This document shows, one piece after another, positions 32,887 through 41,597 of a stretch of DNA of 64,000 nucleotides. This DNA is from Amycolatopsis acidicola. Lineage in GTDB: Bacteria > Actinomycetota > Actinomycetes > Mycobacteriales > Pseudonocardiaceae. A program made the translations under genes and the position numbers. The notes under the pieces were generated by a model. It made no database searches. It had not been told where the DNA came from and worked only from the letters and a program-made list of their open reading frames with translations. The stretch is taken from contig NZ_VMNW02000025.1 of the NCBI RefSeq assembly GCF_007713735.2, forward strand, positions 33,277 through 97,276, given 5' to 3'. Each line of letters opens with the position of its first letter. Position 1 is the first letter of the stretch.

Positions 32887-34020
32887 CTACGCGCTGAGAA
32901 TCGTGACCACGCAAGCGTTTCCGTCCATCCCGGCCGCCCCGCCGCCCATCGTCTCGACCAGCCCGACCCGATGCCGGGCGACCTGCCGGGGACCGGCTTC
33001 GCCCCGCAGCTGCCACGCGATTTCGGCCAGCTGAGCCATTCCGGTCGCGCCGAGAGGATGACCGCGGGACAGCAGGCCACCGCTGGGATTGACCGGTTGC
33101 GCCCCGTCTCGTGCCGTGTGACCGGATGGCGCCAGCTCGGCGCCCTTCCCGCGCGGGGCCAGCCCCAGCGCCTCCAAGGTGACGATCTCGCCGATGGTGA
33201 AGGCGTCGTGCACCTCCAGCACGTCGATCTCCTCCGGCGTCCGGCCCGCCTGCGTGAACGCCTGCTTCGCGGCCCGCTCGACGCTGGCGAACCCCCACAC
33301 GTCCTCGCTGCGGTGGTCCCAGAGCGCACCGGACACCATCGCCGTGGCCTCGACCCGCAGATCGCGCGGATTTCCCCGCTCCAGGCCGACGATCGCGGCC
33401 CCCGCGCCGTCGCTCGTCGGGCAGCACTGCAGGAACGTCAGCGGCTCGGCGATCATCCGGGAGTCCAGCACCTCCGCGATCGTCGGCGCCGCGGACCGCA
33501 GCTGGGCACGAGGATTGTCCCTGCCGTTGGCCTTGTTCTTCACCGCGATCGCGGCCAGCTGCTCCGGCGTGACCCCGAACTCGGCCACATAACGCTGTGC
33601 CTGCAGGGCATACAGCCCCGGCAGCGGCAGCGAAGAAGCGCCTTCCGGGTCCGTCGCCTCGGGGACGATGGCGCCCGAGAACAGTGTGGACATCTGGTCG
33701 ACCCCGAGCACCAGCACGCGCTCGAACCGGCCGAACCGCACGGCCTCGACAGCTTCGTGATAGGCGCTCGTGCCGCTGGCGCAAGCGTTTTCGACCGTCC
33801 ACATCGGAACGCCGGGCAGCCCGATCCCGCGCTGGACCCGGGTGGCGACCCCGGGCGGCCCGAACACGGAACCGACCACGATCGCGTCGATCTCCTCCGG
33901 GCGGACGCCCGCGTCCCGGACGGCCTCGGCGATCGCCTCCCACGCCAGGCTTTCCACGCGTCGCACCGGAAAGCGGCCGTAGGCCGAAGTCCCCACACCC
34001 TGCACCACGACCTGACGCAT
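32887..34020 (-). CDS. Thiolase family protein (SCP2-type acetyl-CoA acetyltransferase)
   Basis: 377 residues. Nucleophile Cys80 in ENACASGTSA, histidines in HDAF (271) and SRGHPLGATG (321), and a C-terminal GGGAAGMDGNACV. This is the non-degradosome SCP2/thiolase-like class that usually pairs with a DUF35 zinc-ribbon/OB protein, as here. It should cleave or form a beta-ketoacyl-CoA. The TGATG overlap with the DUF35 gene shows coupling. Last metabolic gene of the operon that starts at 43893. Confidence 0.93.
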   Translation of the reverse strand: MRQVVVQGVGTSAYGRFPVRRVESLAWEAIAEAVRDAGVRPEEIDAIVVGSVFGPPGVATRVQRGIGLPGVPMWTVENACASGTSAYHEAVEAVRFGRFERVLVLGVDQMSTLFSGAIVPEATDPEGASSLPLPGLYALQAQRYVAEFGVTPEQLAAIAVKNKANGRDNPRAQLRSAAPTIAEVLDSRMIAEPLTFLQCCPTSDGAGAAIVGLERGNPRDLRVEATAMVSGALWDHRSEDVWGFASVERAAKQAFTQAGRTPEEIDVLEVHDAFTIGEIVTLEALGLAPRGKGAELAPSGHTARDGAQPVNPSGGLLSRGHPLGATGMAQLAEIAWQLRGEAGPRQVARHRVGLVETMGGGAAGMDGNACVVTILSA

Positions 34021-34430
34021 CAGCGCACCTCCCGCGCGGCCACGAGATCGCCCTCGTCGCTGTCGACGATCCGCACTCGCGAGCCCGGGGCGAGCACATA
34101 CGCGTCGGCGAGGTGGGCCAGGACGCGCGGACCGTCGTCGAGATCCACGTAGGCAAGGCCGAACGGCGGACGTCGTGTCCCCACCGGGATCGCGACGACG
34201 GTCGAGGACCACACGCTCCCCGTCGCGGCGAACCGTTCGGGAACCAGTTCGCCGTAACACACCGGGCACCAGGGCAGTTGTCGCTGCGGCACGGGGTACC
34301 GGCAGGTCGTGCATCGCGCGCCGAGCACCGCGCCGCCGTCGAAAACGGGCCGCGGGTCGGCGACGGCCAGCCCGCCCGCGTCCGCCCCGGCGCGGCGTTT
34401 CGTCGGCCGCCCCTCTCCCAGCCCGGCCAT
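34020..34430 (-). CDS. DUF35 zinc-ribbon/OB-fold acyl-CoA-binding protein
   Basis: 136 residues. Rubredoxin-like zinc ribbon with Cys40, Cys43, Cys55 and Cys58, then an OB-fold (TGSVWSSTVVAIPVG, PFGLAYVDLDDGPRVLAHL). These proteins bind partner thiolases and acyl-CoA; they form the second subunit of SCP2-type thiolases and some aldolases. Coupled by TGATG at both ends, to the carboxyltransferase upstream and the thiolase downstream. Confidence 0.9.
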   Translation of the reverse strand: MAGLGEGRPTKRRAGADAGGLAVADPRPVFDGGAVLGARCTTCRYPVPQRQLPWCPVCYGELVPERFAATGSVWSSTVVAIPVGTRRPPFGLAYVDLDDGPRVLAHLADAYVLAPGSRVRIVDSDEGDLVAAREVR

Positions 34431-35929
34431 CAGTGATCTCCTTCGAGGGTCAGCGAAAAGTCGCCCGCTTCGATGTGCAGATACGCGCCGACGGAGGTCT
34501 CGACGAGTTCCCGGATGAAGCTCACCTGCTTGCTGGTCGGTGAGAAGTCGCGGTGCCGCCGCGGCGTCGCGCGCATGACGTCGATGTCGTGTTCCGGCAC
34601 CAGGAAGCGGAGGATCAGCTCGTCGTCGGTGATCGAGCCGCCGAACCGCTTCCGCAGTTCGGCGAGGCTCGGCTGGGGTGGCTCCCAGTTCTCGAAGCTC
34701 GCGGCCTTGGGCGAGCTCATGATGGTGTCCAGCACGTTCTCGTCGATCGGGGCGACCGGGCGGCCGTAGAACCCGTGCGCGTAGATCATCACCTCGTCGG
34801 GCACGACCGAATACCGTTGCCCCGTCACCACGTTGAGCACCGCCTGGGTGCCGACCAGCTGGGAGAACGGCGTCGCCATCACGGGAAAGCCCAGTTCCTC
34901 CCGCACCCGCGACATCTCGTCGAGCACTTCCTCGAAGCGCTCCTCCATGCCGCGGTCACGCAGCTGGGCCTTGAACGTGCCCGCCATACCGCCGGGGAGC
35001 TGATGGCGGTACTGGAACAGCGAATACTCCGCTGGCTGCCCCACCGGCAGGTCCTCGTACTCGGCGACGCGCAGCAGATGCTGTTCGACCGGCTCGAACC
35101 GCGACTCGTCGAGGTCGACGGCGAATCCGGCGTAGCGCAGGTTGGCGACCGTGTTTTCGGTGGAGGGCAGGGAAACCCCGGCGGCGAGCGGCCTGCTCGC
35201 GGTGTGCACGCGGTCGGCTCCGGCGAGCACGCCTTCGAGGTAGTTCAGCGGGGCGAGCGCGTTGTTACTGTGGAAGTGGATCTCGACCGGGAGCTCGCCC
35301 GCCGCGTCCTTGATCGCCGCGACCAGTGACCGGGTGCGTTCCGGGGTGAGCAGGCCTGCCGCGTCCTCCAGCTCGATGCCGTCCGCGCCGAGCGCGACGA
35401 GTTCCCTTGTGCGTGCGGCGTAATACTCGTCGGTGTGGTACGGGCTGTCGGCGTAGAGGATGCACGGCAGCGCCTGCGCGCCCTCGGCCTGCACGGTCTT
35501 GACCAGCCTGCCGATCTTGCCGGTGTTGAAAAGGCCGTCGTAGATCCAGAAGCTGCCGATCCCGTGCGCGCACAGGCGTTGCACCCACAGATCCATCACG
35601 CTGTCGGCGGTGAGGCCGAACGTCACGATGCCGTTGCTGCGTGTTCCCGCGCGCACGGTGGTCTTCGGCATCGCCTTCGACAGGGAGATCAGCTGCTCCC
35701 AGGGGTCCTCTTTGCAGTGTCGCACGAGGACTTCGAAGATCGAGCTGCCGACGAGGTCGATGGTGTGGAACCCGGTGCGGTCGAGTTCCGCCGCCATCGG
35801 CAGGCCCATGTCCTTGCGCAGCCGCATCCCCCACCAGCTCTGGGGCCCGTCGCGCAGGGTCTGGTCGATGATCTCGATCTTACGGCGAGTGCCGTCGGCG
35901 TCGCGTGGCGCGGAGTCCAGGTAGCTCAT
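34430..35929 (-). CDS. HMGL-like carboxyltransferase (pyruvate carboxylase CT/OadA type) with Lys-to-Glu change
   Basis: 499 residues. A DRE-TIM-like barrel with DQTLRDGPQSWWG (Asp27 metal ligand), ATP-independent CT signatures FEVLVRHCKEDPWEQL and GIGSFWIYDGLFN, and His218/His220 (IHFHSNNA), then a C-terminal helical domain. In pyruvate carboxylase and oxaloacetate decarboxylase the strand before the His pair reads KDMAG and its Lys is carbamylated to hold the metal; here it is LEDAAG, with Glu188 in that place. The substrate or chemistry is therefore probably not plain pyruvate carboxylation. ATGA overlap with the biotin carboxylase gene. It lacks its own biotinyl domain, which is supplied by 37289-37789. 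Confidence 0.88.
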   Translation of the reverse strand: MSYLDSAPRDADGTRRKIEIIDQTLRDGPQSWWGMRLRKDMGLPMAAELDRTGFHTIDLVGSSIFEVLVRHCKEDPWEQLISLSKAMPKTTVRAGTRSNGIVTFGLTADSVMDLWVQRLCAHGIGSFWIYDGLFNTGKIGRLVKTVQAEGAQALPCILYADSPYHTDEYYAARTRELVALGADGIELEDAAGLLTPERTRSLVAAIKDAAGELPVEIHFHSNNALAPLNYLEGVLAGADRVHTASRPLAAGVSLPSTENTVANLRYAGFAVDLDESRFEPVEQHLLRVAEYEDLPVGQPAEYSLFQYRHQLPGGMAGTFKAQLRDRGMEERFEEVLDEMSRVREELGFPVMATPFSQLVGTQAVLNVVTGQRYSVVPDEVMIYAHGFYGRPVAPIDENVLDTIMSSPKAASFENWEPPQPSLAELRKRFGGSITDDELILRFLVPEHDIDVMRATPRRHRDFSPTSKQVSFIRELVETSVGAYLHIEAGDFSLTLEGDH

Positions 35930-37296
35930 GCGCTCTTCTCCAGGTAGTCGGGCAGGCCTCGGGAGGCGATCCAGTCGGTGGTGACGGTGCCGGCCCGGAA
36001 GTCCGGGTGGCCGAGCGCGGCGCGGGCGAAGTCCGCGATGGTCGGGACCCCGCGCACGCGCAGCGCGTCCAGCGCCGCCACCATCCGGTCCGCGGCCACG
36101 TCCCGGTCCGGCCCGTGGGCGATGATCTTGGCGAGCAACGAGTCGTAGAACGGCGTGACGACGTACCCGGGCTCGCAATGGCTGTCCACCCGGATTCCTT
36201 CGCCTGCCGGGGCCGCCCACTCGGCGACGGTCCCGGGGTTCGGCAGGAATCCGCGCGCGGGATCTTCGGTGGTGATGCGGACTTCGATGGCGTGCCCGCG
36301 GACCTCGATGTCGTCCTGGGTCAGCCGGAGCCGCTCCCCTGCCGCGACGCGGATCTGCTCGGCGACCAGGTCCACCCCGGTCACCATCTCGGTGACCGGG
36401 TGCTCGACCTGGATCCGGGCGTTGAACTCCAGGAAGGCGTAATCGCGGGTGTCCGCGTCGTAGATGAACTCGACGGTCCCCGCGCTGTCGAGGCTCAGTG
36501 CTTCGGCGAACCGGACGCCGCTGCGGCGGATGTCCTGGCGGATCTCCTCCGGCAGGTTCGGCGCCGGGGATTCCTCGACCACCTTCTGGTGCCGCCGCTG
36601 CAAGGTGCAGTCGCGCTCGCCGAGGTGGAGCACATTCCCGTGTTTGTCGCCGAGAACCTGGACCTCGATGTGGCGTGCGTTGCGGATGAACCGCTCGATG
36701 TAGAGCCTGCCGTCCCCGAAGGCCGACCGCGCCTCGGCTTTCGCCGCGGGCCAGCGCGCGCGGAGCTCCGCCTCGTCCTCGATCACGGACATGCCGCGCC
36801 CGCCGCCTCCGGCCGCGGCCTTGACCAGGACGGGATACCCGAGCCCGGCCGCCGCTTCGACGGCATCGTCGGCGGTCTCCAAAATCGGCGAGCCCGCGAG
36901 GATCGGGATTCCCGCCGAGCGAGCGAGTTCGCGGGCCCGCGCCTTGTCCCCGGCTTGCGCGACCGCCTCCGGGCGTGGGCCGACGAACACCAGGCCCGCC
37001 GCCACGCAAGCGGCGGCGAACTCCGGGTTCTCCGAGAGGAACCCGTATCCGGGGTGGACCGCGTCGCAGCCCGCGCCCAAGGCCGCGCTGAGTACCGAAT
37101 CCGTCACCAGATAGCTCTCCGACGCCGGCCCCGGGCCGATGCACACCGCCCGGTCGGCGAGCCGCGCCGCCATGCCGTTCTGGTCCACAGTGGACGTCAC
37201 GACGACCGATTCGATGCCCAGCTCCCGGCACGCGCGGACGACGCGGACGGCGATCTCCCCGCGGTTGGCGATCAGGACCCGCCGGACGCTACTCAT
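35926..37296 (-). CDS. Biotin carboxylase subunit (AccC-like)
   Basis: 456 residues, the length of stand-alone biotin carboxylases. N-terminal IANRGEIAVRVVRACRELG, ATP-grasp glycine loop KAAAGGGGRGM (159-169), and the active-site strand EFNARIQVEHPVTE (290-303; usual form EMNTRxQVEHP). It carboxylates carrier-bound biotin with ATP and bicarbonate. The gene start overlaps the carrier-protein gene end by 8 bp. Partner of the carboxyltransferase 34430-35929. Confidence 0.95.
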   Translation of the reverse strand: MSSVRRVLIANRGEIAVRVVRACRELGIESVVVTSTVDQNGMAARLADRAVCIGPGPASESYLVTDSVLSAALGAGCDAVHPGYGFLSENPEFAAACVAAGLVFVGPRPEAVAQAGDKARARELARSAGIPILAGSPILETADDAVEAAAGLGYPVLVKAAAGGGGRGMSVIEDEAELRARWPAAKAEARSAFGDGRLYIERFIRNARHIEVQVLGDKHGNVLHLGERDCTLQRRHQKVVEESPAPNLPEEIRQDIRRSGVRFAEALSLDSAGTVEFIYDADTRDYAFLEFNARIQVEHPVTEMVTGVDLVAEQIRVAAGERLRLTQDDIEVRGHAIEVRITTEDPARGFLPNPGTVAEWAAPAGEGIRVDSHCEPGYVVTPFYDSLLAKIIAHGPDRDVAADRMVAALDALRVRGVPTIADFARAALGHPDFRAGTVTTDWIASRGLPDYLEKSA

Positions 37297-37789
37297 CGGA
37301 CGGCCTGATCAGGAACAGCAGCTGGTCGTACTCGACCAGTTCGGCGTTCCCCGCGCACACTTCGACCACCACGCCGGCCTGCGGGGCCACCACCGGGCTC
37401 ATCAGCTTCATGACCTCGACGATGGCCAGCTGCTGACCGGCGGCGACCGTCTGCCCCGGCTCGACGAAGGGCGGTTCGCCCGGACTCGGCGCGACCCAGA
37501 ACGCCCCCACCGCGGGGGAACGCAGCTCGACGCACCCGGTCCGGTCGGCAGGCGCCGGGGTGTCCACGGCGACCGGCGGCTCGGGTTCCGGGGCCGATTT
37601 TTCTTCGGCTGCAACGGGTTTCGCCGCTGCCGGAGCGGGCGCGGGCTCCCGCGTCGCGGGCGGCCCTTCCTTTCCGGCGGTGATCCGCAGGTCGTCGAGT
37701 TCGAGCGTCATGGCCGTCCAGCCGGAGTCCTGGAAGGACCGGAGGATCTCCCGGACTTCCCGGTGGGTGAGGCGCTCGGGCGTACTCAT
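37289..37789 (-). CDS. Biotin carboxyl carrier protein
   Basis: 166 residues, AccB-like: an N-terminal helical segment, an Ala/Pro-rich linker (about 45-82) and a C-terminal biotinyl domain with Lys128 in VEVMKLM (usual EAMKM/EAMKLM) and the thumb-like SPAVGAFWVAPSPGEP. It shuttles carboxybiotin between carboxylase and carboxyltransferase. ATGA overlap with the PPDK-like gene upstream shows that the kinase and carboxylase parts are one unit. Confidence 0.94.
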   Translation of the reverse strand: MSTPERLTHREVREILRSFQDSGWTAMTLELDDLRITAGKEGPPATREPAPAPAAAKPVAAEEKSAPEPEPPVAVDTPAPADRTGCVELRSPAVGAFWVAPSPGEPPFVEPGQTVAAGQQLAIVEVMKLMSPVVAPQAGVVVEVCAGNAELVEYDQLLFLIRPSDE

Positions 37790-39510
37790 GTCGTGCTCCT
37801 CTGGTGGGCGATCGCGGCGAGCAGGACCGGGAGGCGGTGCGGCGTGACGATCGTTTCGACCCCGGCTTCGAGTGCCACCCGCACGCCTTCCGGAGTGCAG
37901 AACACCGCGCCCCGCACGGTTTTGGTACCGGGCGGGAGTTCCGGGATGTCACCGGCCGCCGCGCTGTCGGCGTCGAAGACCGGCTCGGGCGCGGTGGCCG
38001 CGACGGTCAGGGTAGTCGCTCGTTGCGCCCATTGGGTGAGCCGGCGCAGGTCCTCGTCTTCGCTCTCGTCGACGGCTTCCGTCGGCAGTTCCCCGGCGTA
38101 GACCACCCCGCGGGTCGCGTCCACGGTCACGGTGCGGCCCACGAGTGCCTCGACCGCACCCGCCCCGCAGCCGACAACGCACGGAGTGTCGAGCGCCCGG
38201 CTGACGACGGCGGCATGGGAGGTCGCGCCGCCTTGTTCGGTGACGACGGCGGACGCGGCGATCATGCCGTGCACGTCGTCCGGGCTGGTGGACTTGCGCA
38301 CCAGCACGCAACCGGGGTTCGCCTGCGCGGCTTCGGGGGTGTCCACGACGACACCCGTCGCCACGCCGGGACTCGCCCCGACACCCTTCGCCAGCTCCTC
38401 GGCTCCCTCCGACGCGCCCGCCGCGATTTCCGGCCGCAGTAACGTACGCACCTGTTCCGCCGTCACCCTCGTCACGGCTTCGTCCGCGTCGAGCACGCCC
38501 TCGTCGACCAGTTCCACGGCGATCCGCACGGCCGCGCGGGCAGTGCGCTTCGCCGGGCGTGACTGCAGGAGGAACAGTTCGCCGTTCTGCACGGTGAACT
38601 CGATGTCCTGCGCGTCGCGTCCTTCGCGGTCGAGACATTCGGCAGCGGCGATCAGTTCACTGTGGACATTGGGCCAGCTTTCGGCCAGCTGCGCCAACGG
38701 TTTCGGGGTGACCCGGCCGGACACGACATCCTCGCCCTGGCCGCGGGGCAGGTACTCGCCGTACGGTTCCCGGGTCCCGTCGACCGGGCTGCGGGTGAAC
38801 AGGACCCCGGTGCCGGAGTCGTCGTCGAGGTTGCCGAACACCATCGCCTGGATCGTGACCGCCGTCCCGAGGTCCTCGGGAATGCCGTAGTGCTTGCGGT
38901 ACGCGACCGCGCGCCGGGACCGGCTGGACCGGAACACCGCGGCGACCGCTGCGTGCAGCTGCTCCCACGGGTCCGCGGGAACCGGCTCGCCGACGTCGTC
39001 CGCGATGGCCGCGCGAACCGCGGCGGTGTCGGGCAGATCCTCCAGCTCCTCGGTGCTGCCGAGGACGAGCCGCCCGTAGAAACCCGTGAAGCGCCGGTGC
39101 ACTTCCGCGGCGAACTCCGGGTCCCCGGTCTCCGCGGCGAGCGCTGCCTCGACCCGGTCGTTGCAGCCGAGGTCGAGAATGGTGTCCATCATCCCGGGCA
39201 TGCTCACCGCGGCCCCGGACCGCACCGAGACCAGCAACGGCCGCCGGTGGCCCCCGAAGGTCCGGCCGAGCTCTGTTTCCAGCAACCGGATTCCGGTGAC
39301 CAGCTCGTCGGTGAGGCCCTCCGGAAGTTCTTCACGGGCGAAGTACGCGGCGCAGGCCTCGGTCGTCACCACGAAGGCCGGCGGCACCCGCAACCCCAGC
39401 GAACGCATCCGCCACAGGCTCCATGCCTTGCCCCCGACCAGATCCCGGCTCGGCTCCGGGGTGCCCGGCCCCGGCACGACCAGCCAGCGCAGTCCCGTCG
39501 TCGCGGTCAT
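37786..39510 (-). CDS. Short PPDK/PEP-synthase-like kinase (ATP-grasp plus phosphohistidine domain, no PEP/pyruvate barrel)
   Basis: 574 residues against about 880 for full pyruvate phosphate dikinase. The N-terminal ATP-grasp part has GGKAWSLWRM (Lys28), VSVRSGA (Arg97) and DIEFTVQNGELFLLQSRPA (302-320); the swivelling domain has TEQGGATSHAAVVSRA with phospho-acceptor His432. After that come only ~110 residues, ending RLPVLLAAIAHQRS; the PEP/pyruvate TIM barrel is missing. The enzyme can probably autophosphorylate from ATP but needs another protein to accept the phosphate, and the swivel proteins at 43159, 46036 and 48830 are obvious candidates. Similar short forms are annotated ppdK in mycobacteria. 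ATG 39510 overlaps the upstream stop (ATGA). Confidence 0.9.
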   Translation of the reverse strand: MTATTGLRWLVVPGPGTPEPSRDLVGGKAWSLWRMRSLGLRVPPAFVVTTEACAAYFAREELPEGLTDELVTGIRLLETELGRTFGGHRRPLLVSVRSGAAVSMPGMMDTILDLGCNDRVEAALAAETGDPEFAAEVHRRFTGFYGRLVLGSTEELEDLPDTAAVRAAIADDVGEPVPADPWEQLHAAVAAVFRSSRSRRAVAYRKHYGIPEDLGTAVTIQAMVFGNLDDDSGTGVLFTRSPVDGTREPYGEYLPRGQGEDVVSGRVTPKPLAQLAESWPNVHSELIAAAECLDREGRDAQDIEFTVQNGELFLLQSRPAKRTARAAVRIAVELVDEGVLDADEAVTRVTAEQVRTLLRPEIAAGASEGAEELAKGVGASPGVATGVVVDTPEAAQANPGCVLVRKSTSPDDVHGMIAASAVVTEQGGATSHAAVVSRALDTPCVVGCGAGAVEALVGRTVTVDATRGVVYAGELPTEAVDESEDEDLRRLTQWAQRATTLTVAATAPEPVFDADSAAAGDIPELPPGTKTVRGAVFCTPEGVRVALEAGVETIVTPHRLPVLLAAIAHQRSTT

Positions 39511-40115
39511 TCCGGGCGCTCCCGTCCGGTCAGGCGCAGGATGTGCTCGTGCAGCTGGAACCACACCGTGTGCACGGAATCGACGCGAACCCCGCTGACG
39601 TACGCGATTTCGCCGCCCTCGGCGCGGGTCAGGGCCGTGCCGATCCGCTCCAGGAAGCGCTCCACCAAGGGATCCGCCGCGCTCAGCGGCCGCAGCACCT
39701 TGGCGGTCTTCTCGTGCACGCGGCCGAGCTTTTCGATGATCTTCGCGTCGTAACCGGGGTCCCCGTGGTCGTTGGGCACGCGGTCGCCGCCGACCTCGAC
39801 GGTCTGCCAGTCGGTGGTGAGGCTCAGGATCTGTTTGTTCACCCCGGTTTCGAACGCGTCCATGGCCTCGCTCACCGCGGAGTCGGCGCGCGGCGCGGCG
39901 AACGCGCGCGGGTAGACCCCGTCCAGGAACGCGCGCCCGGCGGGCGTGATCATGTAGCTGCCGCGCGCGGCCAGGACCGCGCCTTCGGACACGGCTTTTT
40001 CCAGCCCTGCTTCGACATCGGCGAAGGTAAGGCCGTTGATCTCGGCGAGCTGTCCGGCATCGCCCAGCTGGCGCAGCGTCAGCGTGTGCACGGTCAGCTC
40101 ATAGGGGTCGAGCAT
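39507..40115 (-). CDS. Winged-helix-like companion of short PPDK
   Basis: 202 residues, no firm family match. The N-terminal ~65 residues look like a winged helix (LTLRQLGDAGQLAEINGLTF, then GSYMITPAGRAFLDG), followed by helices and a conserved-looking end (SGVRVDSVHTVWFQLHEHIL). It lies directly before the PPDK-like gene with ATGA overlap; to my recollection short actinobacterial PPDKs are commonly accompanied by a ~200-residue protein. A role as accessory subunit or regulator of the kinase is more likely than free DNA binding (inference). Confidence 0.8.
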   Translation of the reverse strand: MLDPYELTVHTLTLRQLGDAGQLAEINGLTFADVEAGLEKAVSEGAVLAARGSYMITPAGRAFLDGVYPRAFAAPRADSAVSEAMDAFETGVNKQILSLTTDWQTVEVGGDRVPNDHGDPGYDAKIIEKLGRVHEKTAKVLRPLSAADPLVERFLERIGTALTRAEGGEIAYVSGVRVDSVHTVWFQLHEHILRLTGRERPE

Positions 40116-40127
40116 GGGAAGGTCCTT

Positions 40128-41597
40128 TCAGGATCGTGCCGCGGCCATGCGGTCGCGCACCTCGCGGCGCAGCGACTTGCCGACCGGGCTCGTGGGCAGC
40201 TCGGGCCAGATCTCCAGGGCGCGGGGCCGTTTGAACCCGGCGAGCCGTCCGGCGCAGAAGGCGACGATCTCGTCGGGCTCGGCCGCCGACCGCGTGACCA
40301 CGGCGGCGACGACGCGTTCGCCCCATTTCTCGTCCGGCAGGCCGACCACTGCGGCCGCGCTGACCGCGGGATGCGCGAGCAGCGCGTCCTCGACCTCGCG
40401 GGGGTAGACGTTGAATCCGCCGCTGATGATCACGTCGTGCCTGCGGTCGAGCAGGTGCAGGTAGCCCTCGTCGTCCCACCGCCCGATGTCGCCGGTGTGC
40501 AGCCAGCCGTCGGCTTCGAGAGTTTCGGCGGTGGCTTCCGGACGCCGCCAGTAGCGGCTCATCGTGTGCGGGCCGCGGGTCAGCACCTCGCCGACCTCGC
40601 CGGGGCCGAGCACCTTCCCGTCGCCGTCGCGCACCTGCACCTCGACGAACGTGTAAGGCTTGCCCGCCGCCGTCAGCCGGTCCGGCGTGTGCTCCCAGGG
40701 CTGCAGGCACGTGATGGCCAGCGGAGCCTCGGCTTGCCCGTACAGCTGGGCGAAAACCGGGCCGAGGAGCCGGATCCCGCGCTGGAGCACGGACGTGGCG
40801 ATCGGCGCGCCGCCGTAGCACACGCGCTCCAGCGCCAGATCGGCTTTCGCGGTCGCCGGATCTTCGAGCAGCATCGCGATCATGGTCGGCACCATGAACG
40901 TCGCCGTCGCCCGGTACCGCGCGGCGGCTTCGAGGAACGCGCCGGGCGAGAACTTCGGCAGCACGACGTTGGCCGCGCCCTTGACCAGATGGGGCAGGAA
41001 GAACGCGCCGCTGCCGTGGGTGATCGGCGCCGCGTGCAGCATCACCGACCCCGGGTGCAGGTTCGGCAGCAGGTCCACCAGGAAGTTCGCCACCTCGGCC
41101 AGCTCGCTCGCCGTGGTCAGCACGACCGCCTTGGGTTTCCCGGTCGTCCCGCCCGTGTAGGCCAGCCGCAACGGCGCGTCGGGTTCCCGCCGCACGTCGC
41201 AGGGCCCGGCAGGCGCGGCTTCGATGAGCCCGGGCAGTTCGCCCGCGGTGATCGCGATTTCCGTCGGCGCGGGCGCCTCCCCGGCGTGGATCAGCGCCCT
41301 GGCCTGGGAATCCTCGATCTTGAACGCCAGCTCGGGCGCGGTTTCCCTGGCGTTGAGCGGAACCCGCACGAGCCCGGACTTCGCCAGCGCGTAGTACGCG
41401 ACCACGCCGTCGATCCCGTTGGGCATCAGCACGGCCACCCGGTCACCGGGCTCCAGCCCCCGGGCCAGCAGGGCGTGCCCGAGGCGGTCGGTCAGCTCGT
41501 CGAACTCGGCGAAGCTCACGACGCGATCGCCGTCGATCAGCGCGGGCGCGGCGCCGTACTGCCGCCCCGCCCGCCGGATCAGATCACCGATCTGCAT
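40128..41597 (-). CDS. AMP-dependent acyl-CoA synthetase
   Basis: 489 residues. P-loop YTGGTTGKPKAVV, adenylate motif YGQAEAP in place of YGxTE, hinge HTGDIGRWDDEGYLHLLDRR, and catalytic Lys near the C-terminus in SPVGKSLRR. Activates an acid to its CoA ester. Its start overlaps the end of the unknown-domain gene 41584-43155 by 14 bp. In this operon it could activate the carboxylated product of the biotin enzyme for the thiolase. Confidence 0.94.
   Translation of the reverse strand: MQIGDLIRRAGRQYGAAPALIDGDRVVSFAEFDELTDRLGHALLARGLEPGDRVAVLMPNGIDGVVAYYALAKSGLVRVPLNARETAPELAFKIEDSQARALIHAGEAPAPTEIAITAGELPGLIEAAPAGPCDVRREPDAPLRLAYTGGTTGKPKAVVLTTASELAEVANFLVDLLPNLHPGSVMLHAAPITHGSGAFFLPHLVKGAANVVLPKFSPGAFLEAAARYRATATFMVPTMIAMLLEDPATAKADLALERVCYGGAPIATSVLQRGIRLLGPVFAQLYGQAEAPLAITCLQPWEHTPDRLTAAGKPYTFVEVQVRDGDGKVLGPGEVGEVLTRGPHTMSRYWRRPEATAETLEADGWLHTGDIGRWDDEGYLHLLDRRHDVIISGGFNVYPREVEDALLAHPAVSAAAVVGLPDEKWGERVVAAVVTRSAAEPDEIVAFCAGRLAGFKRPRALEIWPELPTSPVGKSLRREVRDRMAAARS

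Noticed and set aside
34430..37231. A 933-codon minus-strand frame extending the carboxyltransferase upstream
   Set aside because: The first ~430 codons are the wrong frame of the biotin carboxylase; the true start is ATG 35929 with an ATGA overlap.
34430..37789. A pyruvate carboxylase split into three genes
   Set aside because: The carboxyltransferase lacks the carbamyl-lysine and the operon links it to a kinase, CoA ligase and thiolase, so pyruvate carboxylation is not the best reading.
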